NCBI RefSeq assembly: GCF_047663525.1
Contig: NC_092588.1
Coordinates: 84,379,501-84,443,500 of the forward strand
DNA length: 64,000 nucleotides
Source: Anas platyrhynchos
Taxonomy: Eukaryota; Chordata; Aves; Anseriformes; Anatidae
Direction of reading: 5' to 3'
Program-made: the position numbers and the translations under genes
Shown here: positions 1 to 13,908 of the stretch, piece after piece
Layout: each line of letters starts with the position of its first letter
Numbering within the stretch: position 1 is the first letter of the stretch
The notes under the pieces: model-generated
Seen by the model: only the letters and a program-made list of their open reading frames with translations
Database searches by the model: none
What the model was told of the DNA's origin: nothing

Positions 1-3000
1 GGACTTAGTGATTTAGAGACACCTTGAAAATTACTAATAGAAGCCTTATTCCCTTGTTTCAGTAAGATTTCCAGTGCTTTCTGTTATTGAAGAAAGAGTT
101 AAAAATACCAATATTTTATGTTAATTGAGAACTGACCAATATTGTTTAAAGTATCAACACTGAGACCACAATACCTTGGACAAGAGACACAAAATTCCTC
201 TTCAAATGAAAATATTTGTTTGGGTTTTGAATAAAATAACATGGCAATAACTCCACAGTAGGAACAGATTGGTCAATCTTACCTACTGTACTTATTGATT
301 AATGCTGCCAGTTTGCTGTGGAGTGCCTGTCACTCAAAAGCCTGAAACCTTATGTGAGCAATGACACAACATCTGGTTTATAACAGTTTTACTGAACCTT
401 TGCTATTGATTGTTTCCTTGTTGTTTTGTGCCTTACTGCTATGACTGTGTTTATGACATTTTTCCTGTGTTTCTGGCCTAAATGCATAGCAATCATTCTT
501 TTTTTTTCAGTCAAAAAATACATAGGATGAGTAGTGCAAAATAAAACTGGATGTGGATGAGATTGACAAGTTGATGTCAGATTGACATTGATGTCAAATG
601 TCAAAACTTTCTTCTTTTATTCCACAGAGTAAATAAATATAGGTCCTTTATTAACAGAAATTTCTCAATCTCTAAAAAAATAAAAAAAAAATAAATAAAA
701 AAAAAACAGAAAAAAAGACAGAAAACAAAGAAAAAAGGGATTTATAGAACATATTGTATCTCCACTGATGCAATTTAACCAACAGAAACAGAAATATAAT
801 GCAAGAAACCACTACCTCAGTCTTGCTGCTTGTTTACCACATTATTTATCTTGATTTCCTTTTGTAGTTGCTGGGACATGATCCTTATATATCAGCTTGC
901 TGTTAAATCTGGTGTATTTCCAGGCATATCTGTGAAAAAGAACAATATGTACTGTTTGCTATTGTGTTTTTTTTTTGTTTGTTTTCTGAAATATTAATGA
1001 ATTATGGTGCAATAACAATAATATAACTAATAATTAATAAAATTTGGATCCCACTTCAAAACCTGACAGATTTCCACCACATTTCTAACCACAGAGAATC
1101 TGTGCCCAAATCCTATGTGCCTTTGTATTGACCCAGTCCTCATCTCAGATGCATATGAGTGCCCAAGGAATTTACCTATGTCTAAGTACAAATTACTGAT
1201 ACGTTGGACAAGATGTTAAAATGAGGAGCAAGAGAACTGAGTTTTATTTTTGACATTTATATTCACTTATTTAAACTGGCTACTTTGCTCTTTTCTATCT
1301 CCACTTCAAAAATGAACTTAATGACATTTTTCACATTAGAAAGCTATTACTGAGATGACCAAAGAAATATTTTATTTAAAAGGGAAAAACAACAACGAAA
1401 GAACAATCTGCCTCATATCAGTTCAACACAACTTTTTCTTGCACCAATAAATATATAAAAAAAAAATGTATGCAGAGCAGTAGTATTTCTTTGTGGCAAA
1501 TACTCAATGCATGTGTTTCAAGACACGTAAGAAATACTCTCTTGATAAATGAACAAGTTCTTATTGCTCATTAGGCGTAGTAACATAATACCAAAATAAT
1601 ATTGGACTATACTGTACTAGCTGTTACGCTTCCTTTAAGCTTAAAATCAAGCACTGCAGTTTGGATGGTTTTCTTATTTCAGTTCTTCACAGCTTTTTTA
1701 AAACTAATGAATATTAGGCAGAAACAAACTTGTAATATTCCTAGTTAAATATAAGAATTACTTCATAGGATAACCACTGGAAAATACACGGCCATCCATT
1801 AAAATTATATAAGACAGGACACATCTTACTATGCAACATCAAAGAATACAATCAGAGTTAAGAAAAATACCAGCCTTGCATTCTCCAGAAGATATTAGAA
1901 TACTATACCTATATAAAAAAAAGGATATGCAGAAATGTAACTTTCTCAGTTTTCTCAGTGTACATTATCTTTTCTGATTTATCTTTTCTGATTTTCTATT
2001 TGGGGGAGGGAAGACTACTTTCTAGTGCAAGAGTTGCCTTTCTAACATTCCAGCAAACTCCTGATTTCCTTTTACATGAAGCTTATTACAGCATCTTCAT
2101 TTCAACTTTTCTTTTCAAGGTAACTGACTTGTATCTCATCTGTACTGAAATCAAAAGCTTTAAGAATGGCAAAAATGATGCTGGGATCAGGAGATAATTT
2201 GACATTTCCAGAATCAAAATTATGTCAAATGTGAAAGAGAAATCTTCAACGTCTTAGTAGACTAGGGTGTAAAACATGTTAGATCAAAAATCTTGCACTG
2301 AAAGGATACTATATCAAAGTCAAGCACTCAAGCCTTTAAGAATGTTATCAGTATACTTGCTTAATTTGTTCCCACTGCATGCACATTTTCTTACAGTCCT
2401 TAATACCTGACTAGATGACAGTTTATGGTGTTTTTTGTTTGTTATCCAAGATTCTTACCTTGTTCAGTGCATGGAATGTTTCTTTATACCTTCCACATTA
2501 AATGTAATGTGCATATTCAGGTCTTATCTGAAGTATTTTACTTCACAGAAAACAAACAAACAAACAAACAAAAGAGGGTAATTTCTGGGTACTTGTATTG
2601 CTTTCTTATTATTTCATGAGAAATTTTCATTTAGGATACATATATTTTCACGTATATTCACATATATTTTCTTTAGGGATTCTAAAATATGTATGTGTAT
2701 ATTAATAGTATTAACCTTGTATGTTCCTCAGAAGATTCACAGGGTGACAAATATCTGATAATTCCTCAGTAGCAAACAAAATCCAATAAAAACACCAGTC
2801 AATAATTCAGCAGGGACCGAAAACCAGAAAACCGATGACAGACTACACAAAAATTTTGAAGCACTTAGTATCTTTTTTCTTTTATTTTATCTATGAATAA
2901 GATTCATTAGATGACTACAAATTAATATTATCTACAAAGCTGAGAGACTTCTCCCCCCGATGATCAGCTGAAGTTTTACGTTGCCCAGATGAGGGACGGA

Positions 3001-4860
3001 TAGTTTTTTCACAATGAATTTCTAATTCCACTCTCTCTTTTTTCCCTATGTGGAAGCTCTGGGGAAGCAAATCAGTCAACAAGCAGAAGTAAAAGAGCTT
3101 AGAAGCATAGATTTGGTCTTTAAAGATACAGGAATTTGATCAGCACTCATCTAACATCAGAGAGATACTGCCAGCTGAAAGGAGCTCCTCTGAAGACATA
3201 CTTGGTCACCAGTATTTGTAGTAGTCAAAGTATCTCTCCAAATTGCTCTACACTTCATCAAACTTTTTATTAGCCTAGACAGCACGGACATGTGCCTCAG
3301 AGAATGAAAGGAAGACTGAAAATTTGAACTACAGTTCAAAACATGACAGTAAAAGCTGGAAAAATCTGGGCAAAGACTAGAATAGGACAGGCAGAAAGCT
3401 TTGCGAAAGGAGGGTAGATATTTAAAAATATTGCAAAATCAAATCTTCCATTTGGGGAAGCTGTGACTATGGACTTGACTCTGGAATATGCCTCATTCAC
3501 TGATGACAGGACCTATGTTTAAAAATACTCTATTGCTTCAGTCCCATTTGTGACTGAATCTTACTCACAAACATACAGAACAGAAGGCTGATGCAACAGA
3601 CAGGAATAAAGAGTTAAACACATACACTAGAATAGTCAAGGAATAGTGTAGAATAGTGTAGATACTGCTTAGTTTAAAGAAAATTCTCTCAAAAAAGCCA
3701 GAAGCCATAAGAAATACCTAAAAAAAAAAAAAAAAAAAAAAAAAAGCACTGCAAACCTACAGAGATTGTCTTAGAGCTGTTAACAGCTAAGTTTTAGAAC
3801 AAACAAGAGGTGTGTCTAGAAAAAGACAAATATATCCAGGAAAGGACACAAGAAACTATAAAGCACTCAGTGTAACAATTTAACAGCCTCCCAGTAGGAA
3901 ATTACTGGAGTATTAAAACTTCATGGTTTGGGAAGAAATAGTATATTTCAAATAACATTTTGATCCTATCTTGTGAGAATCTCACACAGACTTTACAGTG
4001 ATACATTTTAAATGAAAACTCTTAAAAGCTCAGCACAGAATTAGTTATGAAAACCGTCAAAAACATTGATTTGTTACATTATTTGTTATCTTGGAGGGTT
4101 GTGTCCACTGGAGTTCTGCCAGTGGGGGTCTTGTCACTACTACTATTCAAAGTATTAAAGGAAAGAATAAAGGAGTAGCAAAAATTTGCATTTGCAGATG
4201 GACTTCACATATCCACTTTATGGGCTTAGAAAGAAAGGATCAAAATCCATCACGATTTGAAAGATTGGATGTTGTTTTAAAGTAAGATGCAACTATATGT
4301 AGAAGAAAGAGTAATTGTTAGTGAAGCAGATAGTATTAAAAAAAAAAAACAACAACGGTTTGTAATGATTTACTGAAACTTAATATGAATCAAAATACGG
4401 AACAAAATCATATTTGCATACACAAAATATAGTATCATAGAACAGTCATCTTTCATGAAAGATATAGCAAGTCCAGAGAGGACAGACCATAGGATAGATC
4501 ATAAAATACCCAAAGCTTTTATTCTGTAATTATCTCCATTTTAAAGATGGAAGACTGAGAAATAGGATTCCACAAGAAGGAATGGGTACATCATAGGAAT
4601 GCCAGATTTAAATCTCAATCCCACAGGGAGGAGGATCACCTTCAAAGCAGACTTGTTCAAATAAGTCATCTACAGAAACCTATCATGTCATGTCAGTAAC
4701 AGCTTAGTTTCAGCAAATGTTTTCATGCTACCTCATGTAAAACTTTACTAACTTTAACTAATTTTCAAAAATTAACTAGGAAAACAGAATATGAAATTGG
4801 AGAGGATTTTTTCATTTTATCATGGTATAAAAGTCTACAGGTGCAAAAAAGAATGTAAAA
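1..4860. other. AT-rich non-coding DNA, no gene seen
   Basis: This stretch is AT-rich single-copy-looking DNA. It contains an A-rich low-complexity run at about 664-735, a CAAA-type tetranucleotide run at about 2,549-2,573 and an A tract at about 3,720-3,746. The open frames here (up to 79 codons) start and stop without splice or codon signals and resemble nothing I recognise. It could be intergenic or intronic. Confidence 0.6.
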
Positions 4861-4880
4861 TGTATTTATTTATTTATTTT
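4861..4880. repeat. TTTA microsatellite
   Basis: A short run of TTTA repeats lies immediately in front of the CR1 fragment that follows. Confidence 0.6.
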
Positions 4881-4883
4881 ACT

Positions 4884-5090
4884 GTGGGGGTGACAGAGCA
4901 CAGTTGCCCAGGGAGGTTGTGGAGTCTCCTTCTTTGGATACATTTAAAACTCACCTGGATGTGATCCTGTACAATGTGCTCTAGTTGACCCTGATTGAGC
5001 AGGGGGCTGGGACTAGGTGATCCCCAGGAGTGAATCCCCAGAGGTGATCCCCTAGCAACCTCAATTATTTCATGACTCTATGATATTTTC
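4884..5090 (+). mobile_element. CR1 LINE 3'-end fragment, diverged
   Basis: The sequence matches the last part of avian CR1 ORF2 and its 3' UTR in sense orientation. It has the 'cccagggaggttgtggagtctcc' type segment, then the 'gggctgggactaggtgatcccc' type segment, and ends with a decayed 'atgactctatgat' tail. The reading frame is broken. It is a 5'-truncated, old, dead copy. Confidence 0.75.
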
Positions 5091-7650
5091 ATGACACAAG
5101 AAAAGCACCACAGCAACATCTTCCAAATAATTTCAATTTTCTATTTTACAATTTGCAGAAGGACTCATCTCCCTAAAGTTCAACAAAAGACTAAGTTACA
5201 AATAAAACATGGTTTTGTTGCAGAAACTGTTACATAACCTTAAGGAGAAGTTAATAGCTAAACAACTCCTTGCAAACATGCCATTTCAGGAGCTACAACC
5301 TGGTTACATTTGCATGATGTTCAGACTGATGTAAGGATGAGCAAACTTAATAAAAGTAATATTGGGTGTCCATGATTGGAGAGGAGAGGAACAAGAGAAA
5401 GAAAATTAAATGTCAATACTTGTTCATCAAATCATTATGAAAAAATTCTGTGGTACACTTTCACAGTATCTGGTAGCTATTTAAAAGCATTTTAATCAGA
5501 TCTTAATGCAGCATATTGAATCAGTTTGTAATCCTTCTCCAAAATACTTCTCTATGCACCACTAAAGAGTTAAATACAATAAAGTAAGATGTATGCAATA
5601 GTTCCTCTGATCGACTTCCCTTGCTATTCTATCTACAGATATGGCTAATTTGATAACAAAAATGCCTTAAAAAATGTCATTCAAGCAATATATAATTTCA
5701 TCTCATTGCTATTTTAACTGCTATTTATTGAAACAAAATACATTTTCGTAGGTGAATGTGCTAACACCAAACATGGTTTCTAAGTGATCTATTTCTACGT
5801 GCAACGTCCACCTAATTTGCTTGATCATTCCTTCAGAGTAATGAAATTTCAAAAACACAGAACCCAGTAGTTTCCAAATGTACTTTTCAGAAGGTAACAT
5901 TTTAAAACAGTTTGTCTCATTTTTTTCCACAATTAAGCTGTAGGAATCTGGGAAGATCTGAGGGTTTTAGGCTAATGTGGAAGGACAAATGAAATTCATG
6001 AATTATCTTTGTTATATCTAATGTAATGTGCCATTTTTTCTTTTTTTCTCAAATCCAGAGCATTAGTTTTAATTACTTAGAAAAGTGAATCATTGTTATA
6101 ATCAATAACATATAAACATTACATTAATTTATTTTCACTGTCCCAAAAAAGCTTTCTACACCTATTACAGAAATTTATTCTTACAATTATAGGGTTTATT
6201 CATTTCTTACTGAATTGTTGTTTTTCCTCTCATTAAATAAAAAGATAGAGAAGATAGATTATGCCAGTAAATGGATTATGCGAGTTCGTAGGTTTATTGC
6301 TAACCAAGGTTAGGAAATGTTTAGTGCTCTAATAACTATTTATATTTATGATTCATTCATTTCTAAAGGTTTATTTTTGAGTAGGAATAATTAAGAGTCA
6401 CTTATTTAAAAAAAAAGCTTCCAAATTAGGAAATCTTTTTCCTGTGTAAAATAAAATATAATTTCCTAATTTCATACTTACTGTCAATAAAATAAGAAAA
6501 ACAAAACAACAACAACAAAAAGAAAAACACAAAAGGGATGTTCTGAAATATCTTGGTTTCATTACTTTATAAAATCTGAAAAATTAATGATAAATTTAAT
6601 CTCAAGTGTGTAAGTGCTTTGAAAATCTTAATAAAATATTTCATTTGGTCTAGACAGAAAAGGTGCTCATTTTTCAAATCAGATCAACTATGTAGAAAAA
6701 AAAAAAATATTTATATAAAGAGGAAGATGAAAACCAGAAAATATTTAATAGATATCAATGGAATTACCCTTGCTTTACATTCATGCAAGAGAAAAAGTAC
6801 AACAATTAGTTCAACCTGGAAGATAATTCAACATTTAATTCAATAATGTTTACTCATTCTTAGTTAGCACAAACCTCTGAGTTACTTTGGGTTGCTGAAA
6901 CAATCATGATGGAGTGCAGAGTTCTTTTAGAAATCACTTTTCACTAATAAAGTACCTTAGTAAAGTAATGATGAAAGCACTGTCACAACACAATCAGAAT
7001 TAGCAGCTGTGGAAGGTTCAAAACTAAACGCAAAAGTCTTGCTCAATTCATTCAAACTATTGTAAATCATCTTCTAGCTTTCTACAGAAAAACAATGCTT
7101 TTCCAGCACTGTTTTTCTCCAACCTCTCATATGTCACGTGTGATTCTCTCCACCCACTCACTCACAATTTCTAATTCCTCAAATTTGTATTATTATTCCT
7201 CAAATTTGTATTATTTACATTGAAATTTTTTTCTGGAAAGCGTCCTATCTGGCCATTGATTATATACATTATGGCACATCAAACAATTCAAATTGTACAT
7301 GATGAGATGCTAACCCTGACCATGAGTATGATGTCATGCATCTAAACTTTGGGAAGCTTGTATAAACAATAAAATGGTAGGCTAGAAACAGATCTTTAAA
7401 TCGACTGGAATCTTGGAAATTTTTTTAAAGTAAACATACTGATAGCCGATAAGCCAGGAACTGAGAAAATCCATTAGAGCTTTAGACTGAATTTATGTGA
7501 TGCTTTACCTTGTTTTTAAAGGGAACTATTCTGAAGATAGCTTATGAAGCCACAGCATCGTCACTACCAGGTGAATTAGAGAACAAAGCTTTGAAGTTCA
7601 CTGTTGTTTCCCAACCCAAACAGGTATTCTGAATACAATAGAATCCAACA
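5091..7650. other. AT-rich non-coding DNA, no gene seen
   Basis: AT-rich single-copy-looking sequence with short A and T runs. A small local duplication sits at about 7,174-7,215, where a roughly 20-bp AT-rich segment occurs twice in tandem. Frames of 69-75 codons at 5,721-5,930 and 6,619-6,846 are lysine/isoleucine-rich and have no coding features. Confidence 0.55.
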
Positions 7651-7654
7651 TCAA

Positions 7655-7735
7655 AGCTAAACCTCTTCTGAACAGTGGGTTGGACCAGATGGTTTAAGCA
7701 GATTCCCTTCCAATCTCAACTGTCCTGTAATTTTA
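7655..7735 (+). mobile_element. Short CR1 3'-UTR fragment
   Basis: An approximately 80-bp match to the CR1 3' end: 'gggttggaccagatgg' followed by 'cccttccaatctcaac' and a decayed tail. Only the terminal UTR is left. Confidence 0.6.
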
Positions 7736-9295
7736 GCCTGTAACACATGCACCCCTTTGCTACTTTATATGTTCCTTACTCAAATTTCCTACTGCTCCCA
7801 CATTCTTCTGTTTTCTCACCAAAACCTCATATATGGAACAATCTCATCAGCTGTATCAAAACTACCAACCAAACAGTAAAGACATGATACCTGTTTTACC
7901 TGACAGCCTGATCAGGAAGAGTTGCACATATGTGTTTCAGGCTCAGCTTGTCACTTGTTCTGAGACCATGCTCAAAATTGAACTGCTTGCAATATTTCAC
8001 AGGCTAGTATGTGCATAAAACATGTGGTTATGTTAGAAAGTTTTTCAAGCTGTATCAGTGTCTTCCTTGGGAACAGGCTGAAAAGAAAGACAAAGCCAGA
8101 AATTTATCCTGCTTTTAATTGTCCAGGAGTATCAAATCAATTAGAAATACAGAAACAACACTACAATATGAAGTTTGTGACAAATTTGAGGACATAATTC
8201 TGAACTAAAAATCATAATTTCTTATACTGGTTTTAATATTAAAATTAAATAAATTATATCAGAAACAATACTTATATGCATATTCATCTTTTCATAACTA
8301 TGTATAAATAGTTATTGCAAAGACCCTGTATCTTCCATAAAGAAACAGCAGAACAGAGGAATTTTACAAATATTCCAATTAAAAAGTCAACTTGCAGTTA
8401 GTGCATTGAATAAAATGTTATTTAGTCTTTTATAATTGTGTATGTATGGTCTAGTGGTAGAAAAGTAACTGAGATTGCTTTAACATATCAGGTTACATTA
8501 ATGTAAGATTACTGGAGAAGCTGTGCATTTTCTAACCCCTCATGCGGAAATGTTATGCAAATTATTTGTAAATGTGAAAGCCTCGAGAGCGAGGCTGCAT
8601 TAACAGCTTCTATTACAAAGGTACCCCCAATAATTTACTAGTCAGCCAAGGTTGAATTGGATATAAATTGTTTCTGTCACAACAAATTCTAAAGTAAATG
8701 CAGAGAGCACCATCTTCTGGAGTAAATGAAGCATTTACAACAGTGAAAGCAGAGCACTGATGTTTTGGTAAACAGGTATTAATATATGCAAGAAGCTTAG
8801 CAAATTGTTCTGTGAGCAGAGTAACCAATGAAGCATAGTTTCAAACGGACTCACGTACTGTGTCTCCCAGCACATAGTCCTTCCAGCCTTGCCAAGCTCC
8901 CTCTCCATGTCACTAGTGCCTGCCTTCCTCTCTTCCTCTTCCAGCGTGATGCACAACTCTCTTCACAGAAGCTCCTTCAAAGAAGGGTTTTATTTTCACT
9001 GGACTATAGCCATTCACACTCTGGCTAGTTCACAGCCATGTGCATACTCAACCAGTACACATGCTGTTTGGCAAACTGGTAGCTGTTTATTGGAACAGCT
9101 AAACGGCTCTATTAAAAAAAAAAAAAAAAAAAAAAAATCTGTCCAAATTAAAAAACTACTGGGAGTTTAATAAGAAATTCAGGTTATTCAGGTTAATGGA
9201 GATATATAAGGTTATCAGTTCAAAAACAATTAGCATAAAGCAGGTAGCATACACCCAGTTAAAAAGGAAAGGAAACCAAGTAAAAGCTTTGCAGA
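7736..9295. other. AT-rich non-coding DNA, no gene seen
   Basis: No gene is supported here. The interval contains a small GC-rich hairpin at 8,579-8,596 (7-bp stem, 4-nt loop) and a roughly 24-bp A tract at about 9,114-9,137. Overlapping frames of 60-93 codons on both strands at 8.6-9.2 kb have no recognisable domains. Confidence 0.5.
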
Positions 9296-9299
9296 AAAG

Positions 9300-9615
9300 G
9301 ACTGCGGTCCAGAGCCAGCAACAGGCTCAAGCAGCAAAAAAGGCCAATAGCACCCTGGACTGTATTAGGAGGACTGCTTCCAGCAGGTCAAGGGAGGTGA
9401 TTCTTCCCTTCTCTTCAGCTTTGCTGAGACATATCTGTAGTCCTGGGTCCGTAACTGGGCTCCCTATACAGGACACACATGGGCTTACTGGAGCAAGTCC
9501 AGCGTAGGGCCACAAAGATGATTAAGGGACTGGAATATCTGTTCTATGAGGCAAGGCTGCAAGAGCTGGGATGGTTCAGTCTGGAGAAGAAGCAGCTCAG
9601 GAGAGTAAATACCTA
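9300..9615 (+). mobile_element. CR1 LINE fragment (ORF2 C-terminal region)
   Basis: Sense-strand CR1 ORF2 sequence. The characteristic order is present: 'aaggccaatagcaccctgg', 'ggtcaagggaggtgattct', 'gcgtagggccacaaagatg', then 'ttcagtctggagaagaag'. Frame breaks show it is dead. It continues after an A-rich interruption as the fragment at about 9,690-9,828. Confidence 0.8.
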
Positions 9616-9619
9616 ACCA

Positions 9620-9660
9620 TTAAGAGTAAAAAAAAATAAAATAAAATAAAAAAAAAATCC
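9620..9660. repeat. A-rich low-complexity interruption in CR1
   Basis: AAAAT-type low-complexity sequence separates two colinear CR1 blocks, replacing the middle of the element. Confidence 0.55.
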
Positions 9661-9689
9661 AGGCTCAGTTCAGCAGTACCCTGTGATGA

Positions 9690-9828
9690 TTTTTTTATTT
9701 TTTACTGTGTGGGTGGTCAAACACTAGAACAGGTTGTGGCATCCTTGGAGTTACTCAAAACCCACCTGTGCATGGTCCTGGCAACCTGGGCTTGCTCACC
9801 CTGATTTGAGCTCAGGGGTTGGACTAGC
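9690..9828 (+). mobile_element. CR1 LINE 3' fragment
   Basis: This continues the CR1 at 9.3 kb in the same orientation: 'aacaggttgtggcatccttgg', then the 'ctcaggggttggactag' type 3' UTR. The element ends abruptly at the left edge of the LTR-like sequence at about 9,829. Confidence 0.75.
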
Positions 9829-10361
9829 ATACTAGTTGGGATGGAGTTAACTTTCTTCATACCAGCCAGTATGGTGTTTTGTTTTAGAGCAGAGACCAAA
9901 ACGGTGTTGACAACATGGATGTTTTAGCTGTTACTGAACAGTGCTTGCACAGCATCAAAGCCTCTGTATCTTGCTGACTCATCACAGAGTAGGTTAGGGA
10001 TGAGCAAAATGCTGGAGGAGACAGCCAGGAGAGCTGATCGAATCTGACCAAAGGGCTACTCCACACCATATGATGTTGTTCTCAACAGCAAACTTGATGG
10101 AGCAAGTATTTTCTTCCAAAGTAGCCATTACTCAGAGACTGGCTGGGCATTGGTGTGCTGGTAGGAGGTAATGAGTGATTGATTTGGCATCATTTGTTAT
10201 TTTCCTTTCTTTCTTCACCTGTTAGAATATCTTTATCTTGGCTTACAGGTTTTCCCTCTTTCACCTTTCCAATTCTCTCCCCTATCCCACAGAAGTGAAT
10301 GAGCAAGTGATTGAGTCTGGGGGTTAGCTGGCCGGATGGCACCTACCCACCAAAACTAGAC
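9829..10361 (+). mobile_element. Avian ERVL-like LTR fragment (degenerate solo LTR)
   Basis: From memory of bird repeats this matches a common avian ERVL-type LTR in sense orientation. It starts with 'gttgggatggagttaacttt', continues through 'gaccaaaacggtgttgac' and 'cagtgcttgcacagcatcaa', a 'ccataccatatgatg'-like block, 'tctttatcttgg', and an end near 'accaaaactagaca'. Indels and substitutions are frequent. No retroviral coding sequence is attached. The subfamily name needs a repeat-library search. Confidence 0.7.
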
Positions 10362-13300
10362 AGTCTCCAGAGCTGCCTTCTAGCCTCAGCTTTCCCATGA
10401 TTCTAAAATACCATACGCACAGAGCTGACCCTCCTTACTCTCCCGGTAATACAATGTTGATTTCTCATCTCTGAAAAAAAAAAAAAAAAAAAGAAAAAGG
10501 AAAACCTCCAAAAATGTGAAAATCGGTGTTCTGTGCATCCTTTTACCTCTGGCACTATTTTCTAGAGCTATGCATTACAGACAAAGCAAAGGTGAACAAT
10601 GTATTTCTCCTGACCAAATGCTGAAGATCCCTGATATAAAAGTATGGCAGTGTGACTCACATATTCTTTTGTCTTTGCACACAGAGTACAGGGCTTTCTA
10701 CCACAACATTGAGGTTCACAAACACATATACTCTACACTTCTCTCTCAAAAGTTTTAATAGTAGGCATGGATTTTTCAACTCTAGACAGGTTTCAGGTTT
10801 GCAAAACAAATCAATTATTGAACCATCACTTTTCAGTATCATTTTCTTCAGATCCCCTCACACAAAATAGATACATCTAACAGAATGACAGTATTATTAT
10901 TAAAGCATTATTGTTCTGCTGAGCTACAAACACTGAACCGGCTATGAGGTAGTTTCAGATTTATCTTCTCCATTAGAGGTCAGCAGAAGACCATCTATCT
11001 ATATAGGATCTGAACAACTCCCATTTCTTCTTGAAATTTTAGACCATTAAGCCAGTTGCAATAACAAAATGAATTTGACACTATGGATTAGAGAAAGATA
11101 AGCCTAAAACATCACAATAACTATTGCCTATTCCACCAGGAAAACCTTCATTGCAGAATTAGTGTAGACAAATTTGATCACTTACAAAAACTGTAGAATT
11201 TGAGCAATTATTCCATGAAGACTAATGGCAACATGAACAGATGGGCTCTTGCAGAGTAGACATGCCTGCCAGATAGTTTTTTTATGCAGACAAAATGCAG
11301 TGGAACACTCACAATTTTACAGCTTCTTCCTAATTTTTTATTTTTATTTTTTTCAGGGCGAGGAGCTAGCAGCCAAGAGGCTGTAAATGACTTCTTATCT
11401 CTTCTCACGTTTTCAGTACGACTGAAAAGTTATCCCTACCTAGGAGACCTTCTAGACCAGATGATTGCAGAATTGGAGAGTTTTCAAAGCATCCCTTTCA
11501 CTCTGTGTATATATACACAAAAACACTGACAAAAAATAACTTGATACAAAATTAAGTTGATTATGAAATGGATTATAAAATTACACCTTCTATGTGGTAG
11601 CCATGTACTCTTCCCAGGGTCTATTTTTACATTAAGCTGGTATTTATAAAAAGAAGAATGGGAATACAAAAAAAAAACAAAACAAAACAAAAAAAAAAAA
11701 AAACACAAAACTTTCTAGAGAAAGCAACTTTTTTTTGTACCCTAAATGTTAATATATTCTGTAAGATATGCAAAATCCAAAGGGAAACAAGACTCAGTCC
11801 TGCACAGGTTTAAAATGTGACTTTTCATAATATTTCAGGGCAAGAAAAAATGAACTTTCTATTGTGGGAAAGGAAAGAATAACTGTCATTCCTTGTTTTA
11901 TATTCCAGGATACTGAGACTAGTCCCCCTCCTTCACTGGAACATTTCATGACATATTAATACATGTAGGTTTTCATGATGCCCTCATGTATTGTATTTTC
12001 TAGACAGAAGGATATAAAAATATACTACATCTAAGTTGCAAAACCTTTCTGAAATACCAGAATATTAGATGCATTTAGATTTTTTTATTTCTTCTAAATG
12101 ATGCTGTATATCAATAGGACACACACAGACAAGAAAACGGATAAGTCTCGTTAGAGCTTTTCATGACTGGTGCAGTGAGACTCAGAAGCCTGAAACAGAT
12201 CCATGTCACTCATTTTTTTTATAAGGACCATACAAGAAAAAACATTTTAAAAACTCAATAGTCAGATTTCATTAGAGTACAAACCAGAGGACATAATTTT
12301 TAGTTAAACCTAAAGCAGTATACTAGATGCTGTTATACTCAATCAAAGAGGAAATATATATACTCAAGACAAAGAGGAAAAATACCAGATATATGGAAAA
12401 AAAAATATATTAATAGCCTAAGATCTTAGCAACTTAACCAAAACACACCTGTGGTGTCTGGTCCAGTAATATTAATGCTGTATTACTGGAACTAACAGTT
12501 TCAATAATACCAATGCTCATAGTCCAAATGACACAGTTAAGCCACATCAATAATACCACCGTTAAAACCACCATACAAGAAAAATTACCAGTACTTAACC
12601 TTTTTATGCTAATGCTAAGCTCTCTGTTCCAATGCCCTTCTTCTTTGCCAGAAGGAGTTCACAGATAGGGTTTCTTGATGGGTGGACGGTGTGTATGTTG
12701 ATGTTTTCTTACTCCTCAGTTTTGGGCTCACTTTATGCTTATTTCTGCACATTGCCTCAGCACAGCTCATACCACCAGAGGTGGCACAGCCCCAGCTGTA
12801 AGGATATCTTACCCTATGTCCTTCTTAGTCTACATCTGCCAGTTACCCTAGCTGGCAACCCTATTTCAAATACACATGAAAACTCGTAGAAATAAATTCT
12901 GAGGAGCTTTAACTTTACAGAAGGGTGAAGTCTGTGAAAAGGAAAAACAACTGAAGCAAACTCATCTCTCCCCAGGAAAAAAAAAAAGAGAGGGGTACTC
13001 ACATAAACACATTAGGTTGTCAAATTCTCTACCTCTACCAAGAAAAAATATTTTAATATACATAGAGAGACACATATGTGCAGAGAAAAAAATTAAAATA
13101 AACTTTGATATTAGTGGCAAAACAGGAAGCATGTTTTCTTTTCTTGCCATCTTTTAAGGTGGAAAGTACCATACATTCCATGAGGAAAATATGAAGCTGT
13201 AATTACTCTGTTTGTGACATCTCAGACTAAAGAGAATTACTTTTTATATCCATTTCATTTGCTTTGTGAAACACATGAAACATTTGTATAGTGCTGTTCC

Positions 13301-13845
13301 ATGGTAGATTACATTCTATCACCCTCCCATATTGCTAGTCTTATTCTGACTCAAACATATTTCACATGAATGTTGCTAAAATAATTCCTATTAGAAAGAA
13401 ATAAAAAAACATACAACTCCCTGCAAATCTCTTCCACTGTAACTCATCATGTTGAGGGAAAAACTCCCCCAAACCAACAAACTATGAAAAGCACACCAAG
13501 TATAAAAGTAGTTTTCTAATGTCGTATGATACACTTACCAGCTAACCTGGTATTTTTAAAAAGCTTATAAAAATTTGTAAGAGGACTGGGCTGTCAGCTT
13601 ATTAATGTGCACTGACAGAAAAGAGGCAGTGTGCCTGCATGCACAAAGAAGCAGTGATGAGAAGGGATACACTACCAAGTTTTATGTTTTGACAGAACAA
13701 AAAACTTGTTTTGTAAATATTGCAATTATCTCTTTTCTATTTCTCATCCATGGCCATTCCACATGGTCAGAAAAACAGACTAGTATTCAGAAGTGCAAGT
13801 GTATAAACTGGGAGTGAGAACAGAACAGAAAAAAAAAAAAAAAAA
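10362..13845. other. AT-rich non-coding DNA, no gene seen
   Basis: AT-rich sequence with A tracts at about 10,472-10,495, 11,668-11,705 and 13,829-13,846. No frame here has convincing coding features. The frame at 10,516-10,758 starts with a hydrophobic stretch but shows nothing else that supports a gene. Confidence 0.5.
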
Positions 13846-13849
13846 AGCA

Positions 13850-13908
13850 GAACTGTTGGAAGGGATCTTCAAAATCATCTAGTCCAACTACCTGACCACT
13901 TCAAGACA
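13850..13908 (-). mobile_element. Short CR1 3'-end fragment
   Basis: Antisense CR1 3' UTR: 'ttggaagggatcttcaaaat' followed by 'catctagtccaactacctg'. About 60 bp is left. Confidence 0.6.

Noticed and set aside
8579-8596. 7-bp-stem GC hairpin as a terminator or RNA element
   Set aside because: Too short to mean much in a 64-kb vertebrate window; no accompanying gene.
9114-9137. A tract as the tail of a processed pseudogene
   Set aside because: No recognisable gene body precedes it and no flanking duplication is evident.
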